This document shows positions 28,050 through 37,175 of a DNA stretch of 64,000 bases, in pieces. The stretch spans positions 263,160,077 through 263,224,076 of the forward strand of contig CP136061.1 of assembly GCA_032622095.1 (NCBI GenBank), read 5' to 3'. The DNA is from Siphonodentalium dalli. Taxonomy: Eukaryota; Mollusca; Scaphopoda; Gadilida; Siphonodentaliidae. Every line of letters begins with the position of its first letter. Position 1 is the stretch's first letter. The notes beneath the pieces were generated by a model. The model worked only from the letters and a program-made list of their open reading frames with translations, was not told the DNA's origin and searched no databases. Made by a program: the position numbers and the translations under genes.

Positions 28050-29144
28050 AATAGTTCTAATTATATCCGTACAATAACATGTGAATCACACAGGACTGCA
28101 TGTACATTAAAATACATATCGATTGGAGTATATAATAGGATATACTATTGGTATATAACTGATAATTCACGGAAACACCACACGATAATTGTCATGTTTT
28201 AGGCTCCAATAATGCCAATGTGATTGAAATAATAAAGACGAACTTGTTTCGATCGTTTTCACCTCTGCAATTCCTAAATCTCTTTTTAAATGCGCACTGG
28301 AGCCCTCCAGTCCCGGCGGTCTACGCACTGGCGCTTATCGAAATACGAACTGGAGCGTCCACGTGGTGGTGTTAAAATGCATTTTTCTCAGTATTTAGTT
28401 GTTTGAGACACCAACGCCAACAACAATCGCACGGCGGAGATGTTTGTTATAGCAATTGATACGGGACATTATTCAGATTATTTCGTTTTCATACACAAAA
28501 TATCATGTTATTAAGAATTTTCTCGTTACACAATCGGGTTTTGATGTGATAAATCAGCTGCTTCTGCATGGTATGGAAATGTGTTCGAATAAATGCGATA
28601 TATAAATCACAGTTGAAGCATGTTGGTCATTTGTGACCGACGTTCCATAGAATAATGCTGTTTATAGAGATAATACGTACCATTTTGAATACTTCAGTTT
28701 CCTTTTTCACAAAATAATCACAGACGCACCGTCGCATTGTAAACTGCGCACTGGAGCTTTTATCACAAGCGAACCGCTTCTCACGGAGCAGCTTACCCCC
28801 AGTGAACCTTTGAACATTCTTGTGCCAAGTTGTGGCTTGTCTGGCTAAACTTTTCTATAAAATATCATGTTCAAATGGTGTTCATAAATTGGCACAAAAT
28901 GCTTACCACAGTGACAGTGATGTGCATTTCTCCGTCTTGACAAATATTCGTGTTCTGTCGATCAGATTACACAAAATAGACATTTCAATGTCATGTCTGC
29001 GGACTATTGACATAATTGTTTTGCGTAATAATTCACCACAAATTGCACAAGCTTTTATTTCATTCGCTTTTGCACAAAAACACAAATTTGACCAACAATT
29101 TAATACACTACATAATTATATTCCTTCTTTCCTGTGTGAATATA
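28050..29144. other. Unassigned AT-rich spacer between fold-back and LTR element
   Basis: No convincing gene. The text TGCGCACTGGAGC occurs near 28291 and again near 28747, with related CGCACTGGCGC and CGAACTGGAGC between 28320 and 28360, so it holds a small diverged repeat cluster. The long plus-strand frame starting at 28820 runs into the LTR and is probably chance. Confidence 0.5.
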
Positions 29145-29148
29145 ATGA
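29145..29148. other. Target-site duplication ATGA, left copy
   Basis: The four bases before the left LTR are ATGA and are repeated just after the right LTR (41393-41396). A 4-bp duplication fits Ty3/Gypsy integrases. Confidence 0.85.
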
Positions 29149-29525
29149 TGTAATGAATGTGCATATAATATTACAAATAAACTCACCGATAGTAAAGTCT
29201 GTGCAGGTGTAGATAGTGTATGAATAACAATAATCATCAGCAAAAACATATACGTCTGTTTAATAAGTTGGTTTGGATTGAAGAGAGCGGGCGATGACGT
29301 ATTTCCCACAATTCCGTAGTTCCGCTGAACTCCGTGAACATCCGCTCCTCTTCGTGTGTTTCCGGTGAAATCCGGCACCATCTTTATAGAGTTACCTTTC
29401 TTCAGTTAGCTAACCAAAGTGGCCTCGCATTCCTCTATAGTATCAGGTTAAAATCATCTCTTCAGCGAGCGGAACAAACGCACGATATTTACGCGCTATT
29501 TACTTAAAAACCCATAAATACAACA
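29149..29525 (-). repeat. 3' LTR of the retrotransposon
   Basis: Identical to the 5' LTR at an offset of 11867. In element direction it directly follows the polypurine tract. Confidence 0.97.
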
Positions 29526-29539
29526 CTCTTCCCCACTTT
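29526..29539 (-). promoter_or_regulatory. Polypurine tract
   Basis: The minus strand reads AAAGTGGGGAAGAG directly against the 3' LTR. This is the expected primer for plus-strand DNA synthesis. Confidence 0.85.
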
Positions 29540-29861
29540 AATAAAAAAGAACTACTTGCCTACTCCAACCTTGCGGGAAAGTGTATTTTAATCCCCATTA
29601 ATGCCAAAAAGGGGAGTACAGTTCTCGGAGACATGTTTAACACCTCTCCGAGACCTCTCAATGGACTCTACTCTAGTGAGTTCCATTAACCCATCAAAAT
29701 GTATATATTCCAGAAGTAAAAATGACGCAATGTGCGACTGTAAAAATGCTGTATTTACACAATAGTCCTGGCATTAAAAGATGCAGCGGCATCCTCCAAT
29801 TTATACAAGGCGACAGGACAATCTGAAAACAACATCACGTGGGTTCTGAAGCTTGGGGGGT
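29540..29861 (-). other. 3' untranslated region between ORF3 and the polypurine tract
   Basis: About 320 bases without a gene. TCTCGGAGA (29623-29631) and its complement TCTCCGAGA (29645-29653) can form a 9-bp stem with a 13-base loop. No function is known for it. Confidence 0.6.
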
Positions 29862-32800
29862 TCAGCTGGATCCTCCAATCTTGAATAGGTGTACGGCGTT
29901 GAAAGTGGTCACCGCTAATACCTGCTTCAGTTGCATGTTTTTAATGTCTGCTACTTTCAGTGCCACCTGACCCAGATGGATGGGGGTCGTTGCCCGCAGT
30001 CCCAGTCTTTCGCCGAAGAACGGGGCGTCTGTCTCTAGCAGCAGTCGGTCCAGCGGGACCGAGCGCAGGCCTTCTTTTTGGACAGGGGAGAAGTCGTAGC
30101 AGGCAGCGGTGAAACCAAAATAGCTGGACGAGAAAACTCTGGACCAATCTGCCACCATCTCTGCATTCCCCATGAAACAGTGGATGTGGAATTCCTGCAT
30201 CGGGGAGCAGATTTGCCGACATTTTTCCAGAGCCAGATAGAAGACTCCCTCGTTCAGCTTGTCGTCCGGCGTTCCTCTGAGATGGAGTATTATTGGTTTT
30301 CCGATCCTGGCTCCCATCTTAAGCAGCTGCTTAAAATGGTAGAGTTGAAGAGCCTGATCTGCTTCACTCAGTGGTAGAGATCTGTCCAACCCAATTTCTC
30401 CAATCGCCGCGACATGTGGTAGACTGACCAACATCTCTAGATGTTGCCGGAAACCCTCATTTTCTAATAACTTAATCTTCTTAGGGTGACAACCCACGGC
30501 GTTCCTCCAGTTAGAATCTCCGGGCAGCTGCGCGGAGGGATACTCTTCTGGGTCGCAGTGGATGTTAAGGCCTCCCAGCAAGGTGATCGGAACAGTGGAA
30601 CTCGTTCTGTCCCGGAGGATTTCTAACGCTTCAGTGATAGATGCCGTCTGAATCTTGAAACGATTCGCCATTCTGTTCAGATGGAAATGGGAGTCTATCC
30701 CGGTAAGATAAGGCAAATCCATCAAAGATTGTATCGTTGCGGCATTGCAGTCATACGGAGGTTGATTTGGCACGGACGTCTGTGTTTCCTGAATCGTTGG
30801 CTGATTCCTCGGCGACTGTTCCGTGGTCACGGTCCTTCTTTCCTCCGTCTGCTGTCTACCATTTACGCTTGATTCCTGTGATGTGCCTGGAATGGCTGCT
30901 GCCGTTTCCAGGGTACCTCTCACGGGACACGGATGCTCTATCCGCACGGTAATTTTCCTCTGCTCTGACCGGGGTATATTCTTTGGTTCGGCCCTGCTGG
31001 GTCGAATATCTGCGTTTGTTCTACTTGAGGACCTTTCCAGTTCGCCCCTGCTGGGACGAGAGTCAGGTCGCCTGGCCGCCTCCGAATCTTCGCCTCTCCT
31101 CCTCTTTGGTGGATGGAGCAGCAGGGCAGCAGCGATCAGTGGGTCCTTGGCCGATTCCGCATCTAACCCTCTTTTTGCGGTCTCAAGGGCCTTTTGGACC
31201 TCCTCTTTCGAGATCTTTCCCGACTTGATATGTCGCCGCTTCTTCTGTATTTCATTGGGTGGGATGTTTTGAGGGCCCATGAAATGGTTCAGCTGTGCCT
31301 GTGACAGATGGTTAATTAGCAGACATATAGGTCGATAATGTATCATACAGACCGGGTGATTCAGAGGTTGTAGGTCGAAACAGGGCGGCACCTGCCACCC
31401 CTGATCAATACAGATTTTTGTCATCGTCCGGTGATAACCTGCCGAAACTGTTGTTGTTTTAGGAATGATGTCAGTACATCCTCTTAGTTTACGGTTGGCC
31501 CACCGGACCAGCTTCTGCAGCGTTGCCCAATCTGACCTTCCTTTTGTGTGGGACAGCTCATCAGAAGATAACTCCTGCTCGAACAAAGCCTCGCTTATTT
31601 CTACGAGGTCTCTCATCATTTTCATTCTTTGGGACTCGGTCGGGACTTCATCTTCTTCCACCCACCAGCGGGTAGGTAGATGTGTACAGAACATGTGTCG
31701 ACGGAAAGGTTTCGGGTTAAAATTACACCCGATCACCGGACATCTTGCGTCTTGACTATTTGACGGTGCTGGGTGAAGTGTGACCCGAGGGTTAAACGCC
31801 ACCCTCCTTTCCCTTGGTCCTGAAAAAGATCTTTCTCGAGACTTTGGAGAAGACTGTCTATACGGCATTGAGGAGGATCTTCGAGTTTCCGTCTTCTGAC
31901 TGAAACTGCCCTTCCTTGAACGATATGTTGATGAGGGCCTTGGCGCTCCCGCCTGCTGGCTGAAACTCCGTCCCCTGATTTGTGGTTCTCTTGGCTTTTG
32001 AGTTTCCGTCTGCTGACTGAACCTCTTTTCTGTTGTGCTTGGATGGTCTGGAAAATAAGAGTATTGTTTCACATCAAGTATTTGTCTTCCCTTCTTGGAA
32101 GAGGATACCACCTGAGCATACGACTGTTTAGAATACTCTACTCTTTTGTAAGGGCTATTTCCTCGGAGTTGCTTGGGGGAATTGTCTTCCGAAAGTTCTG
32201 CTGAACTTTTACAGGTCCCCAATATTTTGTCAATTGATTCAACAATCCGGGCATCGGTATCAAAACTTACATCCAAATCATTTACAGTTATTACCGACTT
32301 ATTTGAAACGCCCTTGACTACAGGTGTGGAAACCTTAGAGGGGGGTTGGTGGTTATTAGCTGACCTACCTGGAGCAAATGGTCCCACGTTCCTGTCTATC
32401 CATTCAACGCTCCACTCCAGGAACTGATAGGCGCCCATCTTGGACTCCCGGAGCCAGTCCCCCATCTTCTTGGACTTGGCCAACCGCACTTGCTTCTTAA
32501 TAGCTTCTTTTCTTTGATCTTCAGACCAGCTGGTCAGAAGAAGCGAAGCCGCCAAATGGTTTGGGCTGTGGTAGATGATGTTATTTAGATTCTTTCCATC
32601 TATTTCAGCTTCCTTCAACAGGCTATCTTTTGCCTTGCTGTTGAAATCTTTCCATGCCCTTTTCTCGTCCGAATCGCTCTGGTTCTCTGTCCCCACATTC
32701 TGCAGAATCTGGGGTTGTTTTCTAATCACTTCCTCGGCTGACTCTTTGTCTTCGAGCACCATGGTGTTACTTTGCCTGTCTTCCCTCAGCGGAGGGGAGG

Positions 32801-32912
32801 TGTCAACCACCATGTTCTCCTTTTCCTCGTTTTCCTCGTCAGATTGTAATAGGATCTCGTCATCCCCGGCAGCTGCAAGGGAATCGGTCTCCATTCCTTC
32901 TTCCTGCGACAT
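29862..32912 (-). CDS. Third retroelement ORF with zinc finger and C-terminal TatD-type nuclease
   Basis: 1016 aa in the env position, same frame as Pol but separated by the Pol stop and a second TAA at 32919-32921, so it is not a Pol extension. The ATG has A at -3. Residues 1-60 are acidic. Residues ~270-390 are Ser/Arg/Gln-rich with RSFSQQ-like repeats. A C2H2-like finger follows (C391, C396, H406, H411). Residues ~580-735 are basic and disordered-looking. Residues 739-1016 form a complete TatD hydrolase domain, close to the normal ~265-aa length. Visible metal ligands: H742 and H744 (DSHFHL), E839 (GEIGLD), H877 (IILHLRG), H911 (HIHCF) and D962 (LETDAPFF). TatD proteins are metal-dependent DNases with a TIM-barrel fold. 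Catalysis is likely; its role in the element's cycle is unknown. Probably captured from a cellular TATDN-like gene (inference). Confidence 0.92.
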   Translation of the reverse strand: MSQEEGMETDSLAAAGDDEILLQSDEENEEKENMVVDTSPPLREDRQSNTMVLEDKESAEEVIRKQPQILQNVGTENQSDSDEKRAWKDFNSKAKDSLLKEAEIDGKNLNNIIYHSPNHLAASLLLTSWSEDQRKEAIKKQVRLAKSKKMGDWLRESKMGAYQFLEWSVEWIDRNVGPFAPGRSANNHQPPSKVSTPVVKGVSNKSVITVNDLDVSFDTDARIVESIDKILGTCKSSAELSEDNSPKQLRGNSPYKRVEYSKQSYAQVVSSSKKGRQILDVKQYSYFPDHPSTTEKRFSQQTETQKPREPQIRGRSFSQQAGAPRPSSTYRSRKGSFSQKTETRRSSSMPYRQSSPKSRERSFSGPRERRVAFNPRVTLHPAPSNSQDARCPVIGCNFNPKPFRRHMFCTHLPTRWWVEEDEVPTESQRMKMMRDLVEISEALFEQELSSDELSHTKGRSDWATLQKLVRWANRKLRGCTDIIPKTTTVSAGYHRTMTKICIDQGWQVPPCFDLQPLNHPVCMIHYRPICLLINHLSQAQLNHFMGPQNIPPNEIQKKRRHIKSGKISKEEVQKALETAKRGLDAESAKDPLIAAALLLHPPKRRRGEDSEAARRPDSRPSRGELERSSSRTNADIRPSRAEPKNIPRSEQRKITVRIEHPCPVRGTLETAAAIPGTSQESSVNGRQQTEERRTVTTEQSPRNQPTIQETQTSVPNQPPYDCNAATIQSLMDLPYLTGIDSHFHLNRMANRFKIQTASITEALEILRDRTSSTVPITLLGGLNIHCDPEEYPSAQLPGDSNWRNAVGCHPKKIKLLENEGFRQHLEMLVSLPHVAAIGEIGLDRSLPLSEADQALQLYHFKQLLKMGARIGKPIILHLRGTPDDKLNEGVFYLALEKCRQICSPMQEFHIHCFMGNAEMVADWSRVFSSSYFGFTAACYDFSPVQKEGLRSVPLDRLLLETDAPFFGERLGLRATTPIHLGQVALKVADIKNMQLKQVLAVTTFNAVHLFKIGGSS

Positions 32913-32942
32913 ACTGTATTACTGGAATAGTGAAAAACTGAA
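32905..32942 (-). promoter_or_regulatory. Candidate 3' splice acceptor in front of ORF3
   Basis: The minus strand reads TTTTTCACTATTCCAG|TAATACAG|TATG. A pyrimidine-rich run leads to CAG (ending 32922), 10 bases before the ORF3 start. Together with the LTR donor it could produce an env-style spliced mRNA. Confidence 0.45.
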
Positions 32943-35900
32943 TTAGCATGTGGGGCAAGTAAATGTATCCATTGCTTGACCAATTTCAGGTGAAATGTTA
33001 ACGCATTTACCATGGTACCATTTACAACAATGGTCGCATTGAATCATAAATTGTCCCCGGTAAGCTTTCTGACAAAAACAATACGACTTCGTGGATTTGG
33101 GGGTAGAGACTATGCCTGTAGTTTTAAAGTTTGTGACACATTTATCCAACCACGGTGGTAGAGTGTTCTCGTAACATCTCTTTAATCTATCATGGTTAGC
33201 TACGACAATAGCCGAATTCAGCAGAATTCTGAACAAGTAAGGGGTGAAAACCTCGGCAATTATCCCCGGACCTTTCCAAAATGGGGCCAATTTCCGGTTT
33301 TTCCCTTTCACTTTGGCCGTATCTAACATGTAGACTAAATCGCCCACCTCGTATGTGTGTTTAAGTATAGACACGTCATAATTTTTCTTCATTTTTTCTT
33401 GGGAGGACTTTAACGTCTTCCTGGCCATTTCGTGGCAAGTTTGCAATTCTTCCCCCAATTTCTGGACATACTCCGGAAACGTCTTATCATTTTCATCATG
33501 TTTCAGCGGAAACATAATGTGCGTGGGGTGATTTACTTCTCTCCCCAACATTAATTTATTTGCAGTGAAACCCGTACTCGAATTAACCGAGGAACGAAGT
33601 GCCCCAGCAAGTTGGGGGAGGTATTTATCCCAGTTTTTCTGTGCTTTCTCTACATAGCACCGCACCGCGTCCATCAACGTACGGTTTTGTCTTTCAATTT
33701 GACCGTTAGAACTTGGTCTGTACGGGGTAGAACGCGTCTTATGTATTTGTAGCAGTTCGCATACTGAAGAGAAAAGCTTGCTCTCAAAACACGGCCCTTG
33801 GTCAGTGTGTATATTAAACGGGCATCCAAACCTAGCGAAAAATTCATTAACAGCCGCCATCGCTGTGGTTTCCGCGGTTTGGTCGGGCAGAGCGATGCAT
33901 TCCGTCCATTTTGTAAACTGATCGATTATCATTAAAATGTAACGGTTGTTTTTCCAACTTAGAGTAAGAGGGCCCAAAAAATCCATATGAACGCGTTCCA
34001 TGGGAGCTCCTGCATGGAATTTGGTGAGCTCCCACTTAGCATGTCGGGTAGGTTTTTTTCCCTGACTGCATTTTGAACACGCCTTCACATACGTTTCCAC
34101 ATCTTTGTTTAGGCCAAACCAGTGGTAATTTTGTTTTATCCTACTCAAAGTTCTGGTTATCCCCTGATGACCAGAAGTTGGAATGTCATGGGCTATCGCC
34201 AGAATTTCCTTAGCGAATTTCTTTGGAAGAATAGTGGCCAAGTTTCCATTTTTTCTGATTTTCTGGAGGATGCCATTGTTTAACTTAAAACGCGAGCGAT
34301 TTATCCAAAAATACTTGGCCGCTGGACTGGCAATAAACATTTCGGCTTCGTTAGGTTCCACCCCCTTATCCAACCAATTTATTACTATTAGTAGGTCGGG
34401 GTCAGCTAACTGTTCATTGGCCAATTCTCCCGTTTCGCAAATCTCTGCAAGCGAGACCTCATTGGAATCAGATACTGATTGAACCAAAATTAAAGGTTCA
34501 GCAGAATCTTTAATTTTCAGATCTAATTGAGTGTGGACCCAGCCACTTTGATTATCAATGGACCCATATTGAAATTTGGTTTCGGACCATTGCTCTGTTA
34601 CAGGCCATGGTAGAATTGATATTTCTTGAGGTAAACTGCTGTCTGCTGCCACTCTGCTTGTCTGCGATATTTCGGGCATTTCGTTCGAAAATTCTATGGA
34701 ACCTTTAGTTAGAGGTATCGCGTAATCTACTTCTTCGTTAAAACGCGCCCAATTTTTGTGCACTCGGATGCAGTATTTACAAGCGTTGCAAGGCAATCCT
34801 GCAGGAATGTCGCCGGCGCTGTAATTATAACACATCTCGGTTAAAGGCGGTCGCGATAGTAGATCGGCATTTGCATGCTTTGCGCCAGGGCGATGTTGCA
34901 CTATCATGTCGTACTGGCTCAATTCCTCTAACCAGCGAGCTAATTGGCCTTGGGGTTCTTTGAAACCTATTAACCACCTGAGGCTCCCATGATCTGTTCG
35001 CAATATGAAATGTCTACCCAACAGGTAATGTCGATATTGCCGCGTGAACCGTATTACCGCCAGCAATTCTTTTCGGGTGGTACAATACCGGATCTGCTGA
35101 CCCGATAATATAAAACTTCCATAGCATATGACTCTCTCTTTCCCATTTTGAATTTGGGAAAGCTGCCCACCGATCGCGAAGTTGCTCGCATCGCAATCTA
35201 AGAGAAAAGTGTCTTTTCGATTGGGTAGAGATAAAACCGGGGGGCTGGTTAAGACTATTTTTAATTTATCAAAAGCTTCCTGTTGCTCAGGCCCCCAGCT
35301 GAAAGCCCTTTTGCCTGTGATGGCATACAACGGTTGTGCCAACTCAGCGTAGTTTTCTATAAATTGACGATGGTAATTGAGAAAACCACACAACCTTTGT
35401 ACGTCTTTTGCGTTCTGAGGTTCTGGCCACTTTTTTATGACCTCTGTGGATGATTCCAGTATTTGAATTCCGTCTCTACTGATTTTTCGTCCCAGAAATT
35501 CGACAGTTTGTTGACAAAACACGCATTTAGCCGGTTTGAGCTTTAAATTGTATTGTCGGAATCTCTGCAGAACCGTGCGAATGTTTCGGAAGTGCGAGTT
35601 AATATCAGCACCCATGATCAAAACGTCGTCCAAGAAACATAACGAGATGGACCAAAGTAGGCCCTGAAGCACCAAATTCATTATTCGCGTGAACGTAAAC
35701 GTGGCTCCACACAAACCGAATGCTAATTTCCGGAATTCGAACAATCCATATCTCGTTATGAATGCTGACTTGGGGCGGTCTGATACTTTTAAATTGACTT
35801 GATGGTACGCACTTATGCAATCGGCCTTACTTGCCCATACGTTTCCAGCAAGTGCATCTAATGTTTGGTCGATAAGAGGAAGTGGGTAGATTTCGCGCTT

Positions 35901-37085
35901 TGTCACAGCGTTTAACGCGCGATAATCTAAACACCAGCGAACTGAGGAATCTCGTTTACGAATGAGTACCGGTGCCGAACACCACTCCGAAACCGAGGGT
36001 TGAATGACGTTCGCTCCCAACATCTTTTTAAGATGTGCTTCTTCCTCATTTATAAAGCACAGCGGTGTTCTACGCATGCGTTGGCGCACCGGAGAAGCGT
36101 CTCCAGTGGGAATGGTATGCTCTATTTCCGAGAATTCGCCCAAATCAAATTCATGTTTCGCAAAAACGTCTTGGTATTCGCATAAAATTTCGGCCATTTC
36201 TTCCGCTTCAGTTTGATCTAAAAGCATGATTGAACGATCGTATAGATCCTGTAAATGTGCCGGTATGCGACTTGTTTTGCGTACATGCCCCGTTATGTGC
36301 GAGTGTTGAAAGTTATTCGCTGCGTTGTCCTGGCCGCTGTCCGGACAAATATCAGGGGGTGATTCATCATGCGACGTCTCGGTACGGTCTTGACCGTCCT
36401 CATTTAACGGAAAAGTGGTCTCAATTTCTGACGCATGAGAAACTAACTCGTTGCGTCTCAACTCCACACTATTTTCGTTTAAATTTAGTATTCCAATTTT
36501 AGGTTTGCTACCTGCATCGTGTAATGTACTAAAAATGATCAAACCATGACGCGCAATTGGTTCAATTATATATGTGTTCAAATTCGGCTGAATTTGACAC
36601 CGTAATAACATTACTGACCTAGGTGGAATTATCACGTTTTCCTCTATTGACACTCTAGCGACATAGGCTGGCAGAAATTTAACGTTTGTGATTGACGTGA
36701 TTGTGTCTTGTCCCAGAGACAAAGTCCCATCACTTACATTGATTCGGGCCTGGTGTTTACTCAAAAAGTCAATCCCTAACAGCATCTCATCCACAATCGG
36801 TGCTACATAAATATTTTCCAAAAATGTAACCTTCCCGATTTTTAGTTCTACCGGACCAATTTGATTTGCTGACATTTGGCTTCCGCGTTCGGCTGTATTG
36901 AGGCGGATAGTCCGAATAGTTGGAGGTTTCGAAACTAGTTTGTTATAAATACCAACCGATAAAATAGTCACATCCGCAGCTGTGTCTATTACTGCGGTTA
37001 TATTTACGTCGGAAATCACAATTGGAATTTTGATGGTTGAGAACGATTTGACTCTGTTGATGGACAAACAACTGTCGCCTGGCAT
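32943..37085 (-). CDS. pol: Pol polyprotein: protease, RT, RNase H, integrase with C-terminal PHD finger
   Basis: 1380 aa from the first Met. The frame is open from 37187, and expression is probably by -1 frameshift from Gag, so this Met is only nominal. Aspartic protease: D34-T-A-A-D38. Reverse transcriptase: FLDD at 484-487, where most relatives have YLDD. RNase H: FLLDCDASNFAIGG and later a TDHGSL motif. Integrase: HHCC zinc domain ending CSKCSQGK, catalytic D1035, D1095 and E1131 (DD35E spacing). It then has a GPY/F-like stretch with FWKGPG. The final 46 residues (1335-1380) form a full C4HC3 PHD finger whose last Cys is the last residue. The PHD has Y1335, M1347 and W1356 where H3K4me3-reading PHDs have cage residues. 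It replicates and integrates the element; the PHD may steer integration. Confidence 0.96.
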   Translation of the reverse strand: MPGDSCLSINRVKSFSTIKIPIVISDVNITAVIDTAADVTILSVGIYNKLVSKPPTIRTIRLNTAERGSQMSANQIGPVELKIGKVTFLENIYVAPIVDEMLLGIDFLSKHQARINVSDGTLSLGQDTITSITNVKFLPAYVARVSIEENVIIPPRSVMLLRCQIQPNLNTYIIEPIARHGLIIFSTLHDAGSKPKIGILNLNENSVELRRNELVSHASEIETTFPLNEDGQDRTETSHDESPPDICPDSGQDNAANNFQHSHITGHVRKTSRIPAHLQDLYDRSIMLLDQTEAEEMAEILCEYQDVFAKHEFDLGEFSEIEHTIPTGDASPVRQRMRRTPLCFINEEEAHLKKMLGANVIQPSVSEWCSAPVLIRKRDSSVRWCLDYRALNAVTKREIYPLPLIDQTLDALAGNVWASKADCISAYHQVNLKVSDRPKSAFITRYGLFEFRKLAFGLCGATFTFTRIMNLVLQGLLWSISLCFLDDVLIMGADINSHFRNIRTVLQRFRQYNLKLKPAKCVFCQQTVEFLGRKISRDGIQILESSTEVIKKWPEPQNAKDVQRLCGFLNYHRQFIENYAELAQPLYAITGKRAFSWGPEQQEAFDKLKIVLTSPPVLSLPNRKDTFLLDCDASNFAIGGQLSQIQNGKERVICYGSFILSGQQIRYCTTRKELLAVIRFTRQYRHYLLGRHFILRTDHGSLRWLIGFKEPQGQLARWLEELSQYDMIVQHRPGAKHANADLLSRPPLTEMCYNYSAGDIPAGLPCNACKYCIRVHKNWARFNEEVDYAIPLTKGSIEFSNEMPEISQTSRVAADSSLPQEISILPWPVTEQWSETKFQYGSIDNQSGWVHTQLDLKIKDSAEPLILVQSVSDSNEVSLAEICETGELANEQLADPDLLIVINWLDKGVEPNEAEMFIASPAAKYFWINRSRFKLNNGILQKIRKNGNLATILPKKFAKEILAIAHDIPTSGHQGITRTLSRIKQNYHWFGLNKDVETYVKACSKCSQGKKPTRHAKWELTKFHAGAPMERVHMDFLGPLTLSWKNNRYILMIIDQFTKWTECIALPDQTAETTAMAAVNEFFARFGCPFNIHTDQGPCFESKLFSSVCELLQIHKTRSTPYRPSSNGQIERQNRTLMDAVRCYVEKAQKNWDKYLPQLAGALRSSVNSSTGFTANKLMLGREVNHPTHIMFPLKHDENDKTFPEYVQKLGEELQTCHEMARKTLKSSQEKMKKNYDVSILKHTYEVGDLVYMLDTAKVKGKNRKLAPFWKGPGIIAEVFTPYLFRILLNSAIVVANHDRLKRCYENTLPPWLDKCVTNFKTTGIVSTPKSTKSYCFCQKAYRGQFMIQCDHCCKWYHGKCVNISPEIGQAMDTFTCPTC
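32946..33083 (-). other. PHD finger module at the end of the integrase
   Basis: Ligand spacing is C-x1-C-x11-C-x2-C-x4-H-x2-C-x15-C-x2-C (C1336 to C1380), the canonical PHD pattern. The FMIQCDHC and KWYHGKC segments resemble methyl-lysine-reading PHDs. A chromatin reader at the integrase C-terminus parallels the chromodomain of chromoviruses. Confidence 0.88.
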
Positions 37086-37132
37086 GTCAGTAATGGTAGT
37101 AATTTGTGTAAGGTCATTCGTTGAAGATTTGT

Positions 37133-37175
37133 GGGTCGTAATCAGGCCTCGGGATCCGACCCCTTGTCTTTTAAA
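37133..37175 (-). promoter_or_regulatory. Predicted -1 ribosomal frameshift signal between Gag and Pol
   Basis: In the Gag frame the minus strand reads CA T TTA AAA GAC, giving the heptamer T TTA AAA (37175-37169) of the X XXY YYZ type. Six bases later GGGTCG (37162-37157) can pair with CGACCC (37138-37133) across an 18-base loop. The Pol frame is -1 relative to Gag and opens just after a stop at 37188-37190, so the heptamer lies inside the short overlap. The loop also contains a possible small TCGG/CCGA hairpin. Confidence 0.75.

Noticed and set aside
28820-29212. 130-aa plus-strand frame
   Set aside because: It crosses the LTR boundary, so its end was created by the insertion. No motif is visible.
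30823-31272. 149-aa plus-strand frame
   Set aside because: It is antisense to the basic, disordered part of ORF3, which is the frame with clear domains.
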